Positions 34,933 through 48,325 of a stretch of DNA of 64,000 bases are shown one piece after another; position 1 is the first letter of the stretch, and each line of letters opens with the position of its first letter. The stretch lies in NCBI GenBank assembly GCA_002633005.1, contig NMRA01000369.1, positions 275,881 to 339,880 on the forward strand, in the 5' to 3' direction. Below the pieces are notes generated by a model. The model was not told the origin of the DNA. It worked only from the letters and a program-made list of their open reading frames with translations, and did not search any database. The position numbers and the translations under genes are program-made. The DNA comes from Phoronis australis. Its lineage: Eukaryota > Phoronida > Phoronidae.

Positions 34933-37900
34933 TTGGAAAAGTCGAAGTGGAGATGTCTTCTTCAAGGATATCCCTACCAGTTCAGCGGTTGAAAAAGTGT
35001 GAAAGTTGTCAAGCTTGCTTAAAAGCGAAACACATGAAATTTATACACGGTACAGGCTAAATTCCAATTGGACACACGCGATCAGCATGTGGATTAAGTT
35101 ACCTACTAGGGTTAGAGAGATAAACAAAACCTACTTGAATTTTTCTGCCAACGAGATAATTGCTTTCAGCTGCACGAGTGACTGAGTAAAACTATTTCTA
35201 TTCATTATTGCAAACATAGTTCGTATATTTCTATAGTTCTCGAACACTTACTAAATGAAACTCACGTTGATAAAATTTTCCGTATGTGAACCTCCTTGTT
35301 TTCCTCAGATCCTGTGAATTTTTCAATATTAAATAAGTTGCTTTTACAGTTAGCCATCACCGTTACACCTCTTTATATTGATACGCACGTTGATGGCAAT
35401 GGGCAAGTCGTGGAAACATGCGAGGTCCTATATTACAAGGCACTGTCACGGCCGAGACAAAATGTCACTGGGAACTAAGGGTGTTGGCAACACGCAATCA
35501 ACTTTTACTTCATATAAACATGGTGTATGGATATGTGCAAAGAGAGTTCTTGTGTCAGAGGAGGTCATGCGAAACCGGGTCAAACGCAAATGATATAATA
35601 TTGACCTAACCTTAAATCCTTTCTCGAATTGTGTTTGTATTTCGTGGATATATTCAATTAGCTGAGATGTGGTACTGGTATATTGAGTTATTAGGTGTGT
35701 GATGTGGTCGTAAATATTGTTGAATGTTAATTTTCAAACATTTTAGAGCATGAAATCTATTTTAGAACAAGTGATTTTGTTCGAAATCGTTTTATTTGCG
35801 GGTATCGTTGTACCAATATACTATTCTAATTCTAATTGAAGGAGTTTTTATTCCTGTTCGTAAAACTTTATTGACCGCGGGAGAAACGTTTCATGTATAA
35901 TCAGTTCCGTGACTTATGTTTTCATCATTTTTCTAATACATGTCCGAGTCTAGGAAAAAACGCCTAAGCGGTGAAACATTGCATTTTTATTGTTATTACG
36001 AAATAATTTGCCTTTTCCCTTAAGGAAGGTAATTTTCACTTGACAAATGTGCGCCTATTGACATGATAGCAAAATGTTGCTAAAATAAATGTCATCACTA
36101 AAAACAGAATCTAACAACTTATGGGACAAGCACTGGGTCTTAGATACTGAATATCAGGCGGGGTTCGCAGAGCTTAAGAGGATCTCGACACCTCCGCTGG
36201 GGACATCATATCGAACGTTGGAAACTAAGTGGTAATGAGCATATCAAATGCCACTCGGTATGTAAAGTCTTATTTATAGGAGAGGCACTGTCAGTAATGC
36301 CAAGAGTGTTAATTATAATCCATGTATCCTCCATCTCTTAAAATTCTCCTCCGAGTAGTACTGTTCCTCTGTAGCCTTTTAAGGTAGGAATGAATAAATA
36401 GGCATATTCTTAATATTAAAATAAGAAATCCAAAAAGTATGGTAAATAACCACAGACACAGAAGTGACGGCAGTGGTGATATTGGGGATTTGACTCCAGT
36501 TCTATTCAAAGAAGTGTATCTGAATTAAAACCATAGGCCTAATTTTGCAACTAATTACTGGGACACAATACGGACGGGCCTAGATCTTAATTAGCCCAAT
36601 GTGGTGAATTTGCTGTCAGCAAGTGTTAAAATCATTGTACCTACTTTATTTCTCTGAAGAATCGATTAAATTTATCACCTTACAGGTCCAAACTCTCCAC
36701 GATCGAACTCAGAAAAATTGCTGAATGCCGTATTCAGCCACATTCAAAATTTTTATAAAACAATAATTGTGCCCTTTTATTTGAAAATACAATGTATCTG
36801 TAGGTGCTTTGCATCAAAGTTTATTTTCTTTTATTGGAGTAAAAGTGATAATCTTATAGGTATAAGTTACCAGTGCAGAAACTGTGTAGATCCGACGAAG
36901 TCACAGGCTACATGTAATTTTTAAACCCCACCTGCTGTCTGGTGTCACGTAAAACAATTGAGCGTGCCGTTATCGAGCGGAATTGGTGGGTCTAAGTTGA
37001 TGCAAAAACATCGTTTTGGGTAGCATACACCTTTCATGACGGTCGAACCAGTCTAATCTAATCAGCGTAGATTTCTTTTAAGATGGGTAATGAAAAGCTA
37101 AATTGGCGCCGATCAGGAATTTATGCCATAGAACCTTTCAGTTTATGCTCAAGTCTTTAGGGCGGACGGACGGATTTGAGAATGTGTAGTTTCCCTAATT
37201 AGTGTTTCTCAAATATTTATTGAATTACCAAACACACATACAAAACAAAGGGGAAGTTATATACGTGCGCGCTCGCGTGCACACACATGCACACGCGCAC
37301 CTACACGCACGCACATATTCAAACATGGAAATGTGCTTGGCCAGTGTGGTTACCAGAGAAATTATGAAAAAAATTTTTCAGTGTTTGTTACATTGTCCCA
37401 AGATAAAATTTCTCGGAAAGAATCAATTCTGACACATAAATTATGTCTCAGTAGCCAATAATTCAAACGCACAGGGTATTGCATTTCATTTTGCTTGCTG
37501 CATGCTTTATTTTTTTAATTAAAAATAGCCAATTTAAAACCTTATCACTTGTTTCATATATTTTCCCAATATTAAACCTTTGGTGACCACATGGTTTTCT
37601 AATTCTAGCAGAAACGTTTGATTTTTACATAGTCATAACAAATATATTCTGAGGCACCAGATTCAAGTTTACAACAGAAACACATGTCAGAGTATTTTAA
37701 CTTTAGTCCTTACAACTATTAGTTACAAGAGTTCTACATATAGCCTAAAATTTTACATTGCAAACATATCAGGAAATGTCTTAGGCACATTAATATGAGA
37801 TGTCTTGGCACATTAAAAGGTAGAGTAGAATACTTTCCATGTTATCAAAAGCAAACTTGAAATTAACTATTGGGCACAGCATCATACGGATTTCCACTTA

Positions 37901-38130
37901 ACAAATCGCAAATGGTTACACGGAATGACCCAAACTGTTTAATATATCACAAAGAATTAACGTCATCAGTGGACGGATCACCTTATTCAATGTATGTAAT
38001 AGTACAAAGTTAATATTAGACCGATTCAGTTTGCAGCAAAACTCTACTCATAGGACCAGGGCAAAAACCTTTCAATTTCGCAGTGCGAGTAAAATCTATT
38101 GATACATTAGATCATGAATATGTAGTGTCC
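34933..38130. other. intergenic, no gene supported
   Basis: Upstream flank of the cephalotoxin-like gene. A minus-strand frame at 36309-36509 has a hydrophobic stretch followed by a basic tail (KRLQRNSTTRRR) and an acceptor-like TTTGAATAG before it. It could be a terminal membrane exon but matches nothing known to me. A purine/pyrimidine alternating tract lies at 37261-37316. Confidence 0.35.
37261..37316. repeat. alternating GC/AC tract
   Basis: The run GTGCGCGCTCGCGTGCACAC and following CA/GC-rich steps alternate purine and pyrimidine almost throughout, a pattern prone to Z-DNA. Confidence 0.7.
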
Positions 38131-38558
38131 GGTTGCATGAAACAGTAACTGTCCCAAATATGAACTTAACCAAGTTCCCTAAATCTACCGCGTATTTGAG
38201 TCTTTGTTTACCTACCGACATAATTTTTTTCTGTCATTTCATCTCTGTTATGAGTTTCTCGTTGTCTCATGTCATTTTCTAATCACTGCAATATACATGT
38301 AACTAAAACCTTAGTGCTGAGTTTAATGAAAGTAAATAGGGACTTAGTCCTTAAATTCAGGGCGTTGCATGAAAAGTTCGATAATATTGAGATTTCGACG
38401 TAGAGTTCTCTCTCGATTTGTATTAAAGCCAAAAATTGACTTAGTAGTGAAACCACAACAGTATGAGAAATGACAATCAGCGTTTTCAAAAGTCCGCAAA
38501 TACGAAATAGATTTAGGGAACTTACTTGAATTGCTATTTGGTATTGTTTCATGCAACC
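38131..38558. mobile_element. MITE copy 1, with inverted termini of about 50 bp
   Basis: The left end GGTTGCATGAAACAGT and the right end, GGTTGCATGAAACAAT in reverse complement, continue inward to a shared AAGTTCCCTAAATCT block, giving inverted termini of about 50 bases. The whole element is homologous to 44138-44560 in the same orientation. One minus-strand frame is similar in both copies (CMKQxQIxIQ then SLNL) but is simply shared repeat sequence. No clear target duplication. Confidence 0.8.
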
Positions 38559-39075
38559 AGGCACAGAAGCCCATTTTCAGCATAATACAGTACACACGAA
38601 ATACGTTATTCTCCCAACTGTTTTCTCATTGCTATACCGCACACTTGCGCACTACACATTTTTGTAGGCCTATATTTAGTTCTGCCAAAACTGCATCGCT
38701 TTTTGAAGATGCTTATCACTTCTTAAAAACAAGAGAAAATGAGACGCCCACGCCCGGACGCACCATTTTGCAAAACTTTTCCTTTTAAATCCTCACAAAT
38801 GCATTCATTCATGCCATTTTTAACGCAGTGACTTGTCAATTCTCATATACGGCCACTGCTTAAAAGCAGTTTCCATCATGGTCACATGCGCTTAAATGCA
38901 TCTGGGAATGAGTTGTATCTCTTGTTGTAACTTAAGAATGATGTCTGAGAACGTTTAATCGAAACTGACAAACTTCAACTTGAAATTTATCTTACAAATC
39001 ATGTGCAGACTTAGTAGTTCGATTCTCCTCTTTCTCAAGTGCCCTGTCGGTAGGCGTTGGCGACTATGGTTCTCC

Positions 39076-39153
39076 ATCTGTCTCTCTCTCTCTCTCTCTC
39101 TCCCTCTCCCTCTCCCTCTCCCTCTCCCTCTCCCTCTCCCTCTCTCTCTCTCT
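39076..39153. repeat. (CT)n/(CCCTCT)n microsatellite
   Basis: A run of TC dinucleotides, then CCCTCT hexamers, then TC again, ending at an ambiguous base (39154), so its length in the assembly is uncertain. Confidence 0.95.
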
Positions 39154-42100
39154 NCTTCAGAGTTCATTGTCCGTGTTTCACAGGCATAAAGTAGTCTTGG
39201 TTCTATATAGCATTGGTATACTCTTTTCCGTAGGTTGGTGGGTATATGGTTGTTTGCGGAAAGGTGATTTATACTTTGGAAGGCTTATTTTGTTCGATTC
39301 TATCAGACGCAAAAAAGCGAAACTTCAAAAATGAAAACATAATGGCGAGAACTCTAATAAATCAGCCGCAATCGATCTCACACTCTGAAAATAAACATTG
39401 TTTTTCTTGATCATCAGCCAATGTAAGTCTGTAATAAAAATTTCAATTACCGAGTAAGTCATGATAGACTCGAACATTTGTCGGAAATTTCACGAAACAA
39501 CGTGCTATTGTAGCCCCGTGATCCAGTCTACCGGCATCTCATTTCATGAAGTCACATTTCATGCCTATGCTGAATGTTTCAAAGCCGTGTTTTGTGGCGC
39601 AGTGAGGTGTAAGAAACAAACCTGACCATTTAACAGACCTATTACCAAATGTCCTGGTTGAAATTCGTGAATAGCCGCCACTGCGTGTTCAAAACAAGCA
39701 TCCGCAACTTCAACAGGACGCTGAAAATCGCTGACGTCCCACAGTTTTACCACCTTGTTGTACGACCCTGTCATTACATAGCCGCATTCCATGGTGCACG
39801 CTGATAGCATAGCTCGGGTGGAACCGGCGTCTAACGTACATAAAGTCTCACCGGTTGTGGTGTCCCAAAGTTTAGCTTTGCAATGGATTGTGTTTGAAAC
39901 GATACATGAAGAACGGACAATGCAACTGACTGGGCCAAAATGTTTTTGATAACTGAATCCTTTAGAAAGAATTTCTCCTGAATCGATATCTATTTCGACA
40001 TAGGCTTCTCTTGCAAAGGCGCAAGCAATTGTGTTGTTAACTCTAAAGTACATTTGTATAAAGTGAAAGAACTCCTTCGTTGACAAAGTAGCCAGTAGGT
40101 CGCCAGTTTCTACTGAATGCACCTCAATGACGTGCTCAAATCCACCAACTGCATATCGCTTTTCTTGATCGTCTATAGTGAGGCAAAGCACTCCATATTG
40201 CAACCCAGTGTTATCAACTCTGATGAGCGAACCCTTCATTACATCAAAAAGGCAAACAGTCTTGTCCAATGAGCAAGACAACAATTTTGAACCGTTCGCA
40301 ATAAAAAATAATGTGGGTATTCTGTCGGTGTGCTTATTTAAAGACATCAAATTCGTCTTTGCACAAAGGTCCCATATCTCAATGTTTGCGTTTTCCTCAT
40401 CTCCTCCAGAGGCTGCGCACAGACACTGCTTATCACTTTCAAACATATCGAGGCTATCAATGTCAGAAGAGAAAGATGTCAGAAGAACGCCTTTGGGTTT
40501 TGATAAGAAAACATCAGTGTTGTCTTCATACAACCATATGTCTCCGCAAGCATGACCAGCAATACAACGTTGACGAGATGGTGACACTTAAATGGCAGTC
40601 ACTTTAGAACGCGTCTGCAGTGATGTCAAGATCTCAGAAAAGGTTACTGGTTGTGTCTCTCTATAGACACAACCAATGTTCCCAGACAAAGAACCTGTCC
40701 AAATGACCTCATCATTTTCTGCGTAAACAGCTGTGACAAGATCACCCACGGATTTGTGCGGGGTTTCTACACGAAATTCGATAACTTGAGCAACATTCGT
40801 CATTATAACTTTGTTTACGTCCCCAACACTACTGATGAATCCAAATATATTTCTCCTGGGAACACAAGCCATACTGAACTGCTCCTTAGCATACGAGAAT
40901 ACTGGATCAATGGTGGTCGAGTCCGCCATTCCCCAATTTTGTCCCTCTGATAGTTTCCACGACAATACAGAACAATCAAACTCACCAATTAGCTCAGAAT
41001 CAGATACATTCAGCCCATGCACATTTGACTGTCGGTGACAAAAGAGTTTTTTAATCGCAGTATGCGTTGTCATATCGTGAACAACGATTACATTGTCATA
41101 TGATCCACTAAACAAGAATCGGCCATCGTTAGTGGTACACAATGCAGTTACTCCGTAAATGTGAGAGTCTTGGATAACGTGTTCTGGTTCACGGTGTATC
41201 GGAGACAGCCGCCAGACGCATATGAGGTGATCATCGCCACCAGTAATGGCCATTATACTGTTAGGATCATCAATGTGACAAGAAATAGTGACACAATTAA
41301 CCCTGTCTCTGTGATATTGCAGTGTTGACAAAAGCGACGTGTCGGTCCAACTCCAAACCTTCACCGTTGCGTCACTACTTGTCGAAACTATAAGGCGACC
41401 ATCATTACACGACGCTAGGTCAGTCACTTCCAGATTGTGACGATTCAGCTGAGGGTCACATGTGTCATCAGATAAGTCTGAGTTCCAAAGAATAGCCGCT
41501 CCATCCTCGCCACCAGTGATTGCAAGCTTGTTGTCATCACTGACACACAGCGCCCATACAGCCTGCCCGTGTCCGTAAAATGTTCTCACTAACTCACCAG
41601 AATTGATGTTCCAAAGGCGAGCAGTTTTATCTTTACTTCCTGAGAGAATATATTGACTATCAGCAGTGATAAAGCATCGTAACACATCAAGGCAGTGACC
41701 AGAGCATTTGACAAGCAATTTGCCTTCTGCATCCCAAACCTTTATGAGAGAGTCAACTTTTCCACCAGTAACGATCTTTGATTTGTCTGGTGCCACGCGC
41801 ACAGAAGATACAACTCCCTCATGGCCAGGCCAAGATAGTACTATTTTCTTACTCTCAACGTTCCAGATCTTGATAAATCCTCCATCTTCCCCAACGGAAA
41901 CAATTTTGTTCCCAAGAAGTGCAAGGTCTCTGACACCATTTGGATGAGCTGTGATAATCAAAAAGCATTGGGATGACTGAATATCCCAAACACGTATAGT
42001 CTCGTCTTCACTTCCTGATACAAATCTCTTTCCTCCGGGTTCAGTTGCCAAGCAGAACACAGAACTGGTATGCCCTTTGAAACGTCGAAATTCCAAAAGG

Positions 42101-44137
42101 GAACCATCACGAATAGGCCACAGATGTATGTTGCGATCGAAAGAACCAGTAACAATGTAACCTTCACTTTCTTCCAGAGCCAAGGTGAACACAACACTTG
42201 TGTGCCTCTGGTCCTCGTTACCCATTATCTCAACATGGCCAGATTTCAAATGAAAGCAACGGAGCTGCTTGTCCGAAGAGCCCGTATAAAGTATTTGCCT
42301 GTCTCTTGAGAAGGCAGCACAAAAAACAGTGTACAAGTGACGGAAGGTCTGAATACGATAACCACCTGGAGGCGCGTGACACGGTGCATCAGGCATCAAA
42401 ACAGGGCGTTTGTTTGTTGTAACAAACAACTGAATACTATCTAGAAATTGTTTGACAATGTCCGAGTCATGCCCTTTGAGGCGCCCTACTAATTGCTGAC
42501 AGAGCTGGTTTTTAGATGACAGGATATGACTAGACAAGACAAGAGACTTCAGCAGCAGACGATCATCCTCAGTCTCGGCTATTCCGCCACCAAGGTTATG
42601 TTTAATTTGACTTAAATACTTGAAGTCCAACAATAATGCAGCTATATCAGTTTCTGTTAGTTTTCGTTCCAACCATTCAATAGTCCATAGAAGTTTCTTG
42701 AATTCAGCATATCTACCCGTTTCAAACAAATGGTGAGCCAGATGGTGATAGAAGTAGTCGTCACTTTCAATGGTCCACCACTTCCGTGAACCATGAACAT
42801 CTACACCTATGTCTTTGGCGTAACAGCAAAGAAACTTCTCGTGAGCTTCCTTCAAACCATCGTTTTCGTCTTTGCACAGCTTGTACTTAACAAAATCAAT
42901 AAGGAGATCATGGAGGCTGTACTGTTCATTACCTTCAATCGAAACGGAACGAGTCAGAAACGACCGATCAGTAAGATCGCTTAGGTCTTCGTCCATTTGC
43001 CACCGATGTATTTCAGACGGATTGTCAATCTGACTTGTCCATAGTTTGAAAAGAACTCTCGCCGGGATATCAATGTCGTTTGGGAAAACAGCAAAATCAA
43101 GGAATCGCTTCTGAACCAAGTTCCAAGAAGATGGATCATTCGGTGTTCGATTTCCCTGATTAAGTGCTTGAAAGGAAACTTCAAAAGCCTCGTAGATGTT
43201 TCTGTGGTTATACATATAGTCAGGAATATGCTTCTTGCCCTCCCAAAAGAATTTATTTACAGCGCCCAAACTCTCGAGGACGTGTTCCCAATCTTTTAAC
43301 CTTGATTTGTTTTTCAAGCTGCTTCCAATCAAGACAATTGCAAGAGGGAGACCTTGAAGAATATTCAGTATTTCGCTCATGACTTTCTGAACTTTTTCCA
43401 CGACATCTTTCTGTAAATTGGCCGACCTGATAAGAAGAAGGCTTGCCATTTTTAAATCTAAAGGTTCGAGTTTGTGAATAGCAGCATCAAGGTCTGTTAG
43501 AACGCTTTGTGAGCGACTCGTCACAAGGATTTTACACTTTTGTGAAATGGACTTAAAGGGATACGCGTCATCTAACAACCAAACATCATCCAAGACCAAC
43601 AAAAACGGGTCACGGTTCTCTGAGTACCGTCTAAGCCAATCGGAAGCATGGTCTATGTCACTGAATTCTGTTGACTTACCCGTCAAATCCACGTGTACCT
43701 GCTGTATAAGCTGCACCACGTTCGATCGCTGGCCTACAGTTAACCAGATAACATCAATGTATGCTTTCATATGAGCACAGATTTTTTGAGCGAGAGTAGT
43801 CTTACCCATTCCCCCAAAACCTTTTATACCCACAACGTCAGCTTCCTCCGAAAACACGTCTTCGTCATGGTTTCCACCGAAAATTCCAACAGTTTGTGTA
43901 TCCCGCCGTTTAAGCATTTGAATAACCACTTGTTCATCCTTGCTTCGCTCAACGTAAAAACGTGGAACACCCTTTACGCGATGTGCTTCTGGAATGTACA
44001 CATCTTTGGTAGTGAATTAAAGCAATTTTGAATAAGTACTCTATCCGACAGAAAAAAATGATTTAGAACACTTACAACAGCTAATAAAATTGGTATTAAC
44101 TTGTTCCTTACTCAGATAAAAATTGATTTCTGTGGCT

Positions 44138-44560
44138 GGTTGTATGAAACAGTCCCAAATAGAGAATCAACTAAGGTCCCTAAGTCTTTTTGCACATTTG
44201 TGTCTTTATGGACGCACATATGCAATATTTTTCTATCATTTCATCTTTATTATGAGCTCCTCTTTGATTAATGAATTTTTCTAATAATATAACTAAAAAC
44301 TGAGCCCAGAGTTCATTGTAAATAAATAGGAACTCGGTCCGTAAATTGGGGGTGTTGCATGAAAAGATCCCTAATTATTTTCGAGAATATTAACAGTTTA
44401 ACGTAGAGTTCACACTCGATTTGTATGAAAGTCAAAAGTTGACTTAGTAATGAAACTAAAACAATACAAGAAAGGGCAATTGATGATTTCACAAGTCCAA
44501 AAATACGCAGTAGATTTAGGGACCTTAGTTGAATCCCTATTTGGGACTGTTTCATGCAAC
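44138..44560. mobile_element. MITE copy 2, with inverted termini of about 50 bp
   Basis: The ends GGTTGTATGAAACAGTCCCA and, at the right in reverse complement, GTTGCATGAAACAGTCCCA are nearly perfect inverses; the left arm runs on to AGGTCCCTAA. It is homologous to 38131-38558. It lies in the intron just upstream of the giant exon of the NB-ARC gene, while copy 1 lies about 1 kb beyond that exon's 3' end. Confidence 0.82.
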
Positions 44561-45980
44561 AGGACATTGGGCTCTTGCAAAGAACTGACAGTCTCTTATT
44601 GCTCGAGGCTACATTCTTTGAACAAAATTGCCCTCCTTGGCAAGTCGACTTGTAGTGCCTGTTCTATAGCATAGAAAGAGGTGTTCAAGAGGGGGGGGGT
44701 TGTTGGTGACGAATGGTGCTGAAGTGAGTAGCAATCTCGGGAACAGAGGAAGTTGGGTGTTCCAAACGCAAAATTGAAATGATTTTTCCGGGAGGTGATG
44801 CTTGCACTGAATAGGGGGCCACGATCCCTTTATGCGCGGCGCCCACACCCTTCCTCCTCTGCGGCTACGCCAATGCCGTTCGTTCAGACAGTAATGAACT
44901 GCGAGTCTTTCAAATCCCAAAAATTTAACATTGACATTTTCACAGTGGCTCGAAGGGTATCAACCTAAAAGGCAGCCACTGTGTGGCAAGGTCGTCTCTT
45001 CGGCGGCTTAACTGGTAATCACGACGCGGAAATTGTCCATATTTAGTGAGCGTGATCAAAATTTTTCAAAAAAGAGACAGCTGAGAAAAGGAAGCAGAAG
45101 AAATTAAACCCAGTTATCAAGTGCAGTGACGTCCGCTTAGCAGTGCTTTTGAAGCCCGATCCTTTTGCAAGATAACGTCAAGCTTTCTTTGTCCGCAAAT
45201 AATAAGCAGACCGGATGTCAGTAAAATAAAACATAGTAGTGTTTGGTTAGGTGGCGCTTTACATTCCGAGGTATGCAATACAAAGAGGTTCGATGAATCT
45301 GATTTGCTTATTCTTGCAAACACGTACCGCGTACGGTCAGATGTACATTCGACGAATTTTGCCGGTAGTTCCTTCTTCTTTAGTGGACTTTTGTCTCGTT
45401 TTCTACTTTTTTCGGAGTTTATGTTTCTCTGAGGCGGACCTTTTTGCCCACTTCGCCAAATGGGGGGGGTGTATTGACTTGATGATATCATATCTCCCAC
45501 TTTCTTTGCGATATTTTCAAACGAAAGAATCTTGACTGTTCTTGAACTACCTAGCATTCAAATCAATGGCAAGTAGCAATGTAACCATTTCTGTTTTTGA
45601 TACCTGGGCTTCGTTTCATCCATGATTATCTTACCCGTAAATTGTCGCTTAACCGAACTATTTTGAGGAGACGTACATGTCGTCGCGTTGGTCTATGGTA
45701 TGTCGTTTGGCAGTAATGTGCTCACGGCGAGCTAACTCGGGGTCTAGTCCATAGATATAAAACCTTACATTAATGTTTATGGCATAGTCGGTCTCTCCAG
45801 CTGTTGACTAACTAAAGAGTCGATTGTACATTATCAGTCCTCCAGATAGCACTGTGTAAGAGTGTTAGTATGCCACAGTGCAACTCCCCTCTTCAATGTC
45901 AACATAACGTTTCGGAACAACGCATTCGTGCCACATTTCATTCAGAGGAATTTTGTTCATAGAAATGTCAGTGAGCTAGA

Positions 45981-48240
45981 TATAGTCAGGTTTGTTGTGT
46001 AATTTTGTTGGAATTTTTTGGGGAAAATGGAAACTATACATTTTATAAACCTCATGGAATGATCAATCAGAAAATAATTGATTCCTTTTTGGCGGTTATC
46101 TTGGCGGCCATCTTGGATTTCCAAATATGGCGCCGGTAAAATGGATTTTGTCCAATATCTCCGATTTTGGGTCACTTAGAATGTTGTTTTTTATGGCTAC
46201 ATCTGCATTTCTCAGGTTAAGGAATTAGAAATTTTAATTTTATTGGCGGCCATCTTGGCGGCCATCTTGGATTTTTAAAAATGGCACCCATAAAAAATAC
46301 ATTTTCCTCAGTATCTTTGCTCTTGAGTCACTTAGAATGTTAATTTTAATGGCTGCACCAACATTTTTGTCACAAGAAATCTGAAAATACAACTTATTAA
46401 ATGTGAAACATAATCAAAACCCCATGTATTAGCAGCCAAATTTTCTAAATGCATTCTTCCTGTAATCCAACACATATTACTTTCTATATTACTTTCTTGT
46501 ATATTTTGTTCGGAGCTTGTCTCCTTCAAGACATTTAAACTAAACCAGTATCCAACAGCTTATTTACGTTTGCAGAACATGAAAGTTTGTTTTTTGTAGC
46601 GCCAATAGTCTTTCAAAACTTCGAAATCAGTCTATAGATCATTACTATCGCCATCATTGCCATTACTGTCATCAGGAATCACATCATCACCAGTCTGACA
46701 TTCTGCACTACACTGACATACATGTAGATATGTGTAACGGTAAGTCCTTTGATCGGCAAGAGCATCTTTGGGAAGAGCAACGTTTTTGCTCTGGCGTCTA
46801 ACCATCTAAATGATAGCCCCTGACGTCGAAAGCTCATCAGTTGTGAGGGTTTTAGCAGGTCATCTTTGTCCTTGTAAATTCATTCTGCATTGGATCAAGG
46901 AACTCATGTCGAGCAATGGCTGCCTGGTCCCACACTCTGGCGTGAATAAACACCCTCAGTACATGCTGTTTCAAAGTACCAATGCTTGGTGGATGTTTGT
47001 CGCCGTCAACCATATGTTTACAGAAGAGGTACCATCTCAGCGCTGGGATGTTACTTGTGTCTATACCCTGTGGTGATTATGCACATGTAAAAGGGGCTAA
47101 CGTGAAAAGAGGTGCACCTGTTACTTCATAACCAGTACAAAGAGTCTGTAGTGCATTGATATCATCAGTGTTTGCCTTCAAATATATATTCAAGCTACAG
47201 AATGGACCAGTGTTGTCGGTCCATGTAAAAGCATGGAAATCCGGAAGAGCCTTTGCCCGGACAGCACCTAATGTTGTCTATATAAGATCCCAGGTGCCAT
47301 GGGGACTGAAGTATTTCTGAGAACCCTGTCACAATAGGCAATGACGAGTACCAGTAAGTCTGTGTCAGGTGAAAAAAACATCAGCTGAGAATCAGGGACG
47401 TTTTGAGGTATTAGCAGTATATCTGCTTTTTCGTGATCGTTTTCTTTTACGCGTAGATCGGTTGCTCTTTGTGCATCCTAAAGCTGAAGTAATGGCTATC
47501 TTGGCAGAGTCTTTACTATATTCAAGTGTATTTGGAGACAGATATTCAGTAAGTTGAGCCTTTTTTGGTCATGAGAGAGGAAACGGCTCATTGGGATGTT
47601 CTGTATGTAAGACTCATCTCTTATCTGGTACTGTAGTTGACCCTTTCTATGCCTCCTTTTTTCTCTTGTGGCTTGTTTCAAAAAGTTGTCTTTGTGGGTG
47701 TCAAAAATCAGAATGATATCGTCATAATCTCTAGTTAAGAACATCACTTCCATACTATCCACACGTGCAGTTTTGTGGCTTGGGTGAACACACTCGGTAG
47801 ATGTCGTTTACATGTTTTCTGGATCTAAAACCTTTCTTGCAGCTTGAGGACTGTCCTGTTCTAAGTCGTCTGCCTCGCAAAGTTTCTGAAGAAGGTGGAA
47901 TCGATTCGACTTGTTTGTGCATGGCAGCATTGCCCAACTGGCAGCAAAGATTGCTCTGGTGTTAGTGTGAATTCATAGTGGGTGATAGCACTTCTGACCG
48001 AAGGCTCTGATCGTCATTGACTCCCATAAAATCTAACATTCTCAGTGACCCAAGGGTGGATACATTGGGCAAAATTTATTTTACTGGCGCCATTTTTGAA
48101 AATCCAAGATGGCCACCAAAAATGGAAACAATTATTTTCTGATTCGTCATTCCACGAGGTTTCCAAAAATGTTTAGTTTCCACTTTCCCCAAAAATTCCA
48201 ACGAATGTCAAAATTTGGGCATAGTGAACCTGACTAATAT
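45981..48240. mobile_element. 2.3-kb transposon with long inverted termini, intronic
   Basis: About 210 bases at 45981-46195 are an imperfect reverse complement of 48020-48240. Shared blocks include TAGTCAGGTT, GTTGGAATTTTT, CAGAAAATAATTG and GGCCATCTTGGATTT. In the left arm a unit with GGCGGCCATCTTGG is repeated near 46235. Between the arms a minus-strand frame at about 46850-47060 includes KHPPSIGTLKQHVLRVFIHA and RVWDQAAIARHEFLDP, resembling a C-terminal region common in uncharacterised invertebrate transposon proteins. It is broken by stops, so the element is decayed. It lies in intron 1 of the first NB-ARC gene. Confidence 0.65.
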
Positions 48241-48325
48241 GTAATGAAACAATTTCATGTTTTTTTAGTAATATGTCGTAACAAATGTCCACTGAAGCAC
48301 TATAATAACTACTGCTTTAGCAAAC

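Noticed and set aside
36309-36509. Possible terminal exon with a membrane segment (minus strand)
   Set aside because: The hydrophobic stretch and basic tail are suggestive, but no partner exon or family could be named.
38283-38595. Minus-strand frames similar to one at 44313-44567
   Set aside because: The similarity is explained by two copies of a MITE; the frames shift relative to one another and do not represent a protein family.
40588-40590. Programmed stop-codon readthrough at the TAA of NB-ARC paralogue 1
   Set aside because: TAA followed by GTG is not a known leaky context and no structural element was seen; mutation or base error is simpler.
45117-45557. 146-codon minus-strand frame with a hydrophobic segment
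   Set aside because: It lies in intron 1 of NB-ARC paralogue 1, in the same orientation, with no family match; chance cannot be excluded.
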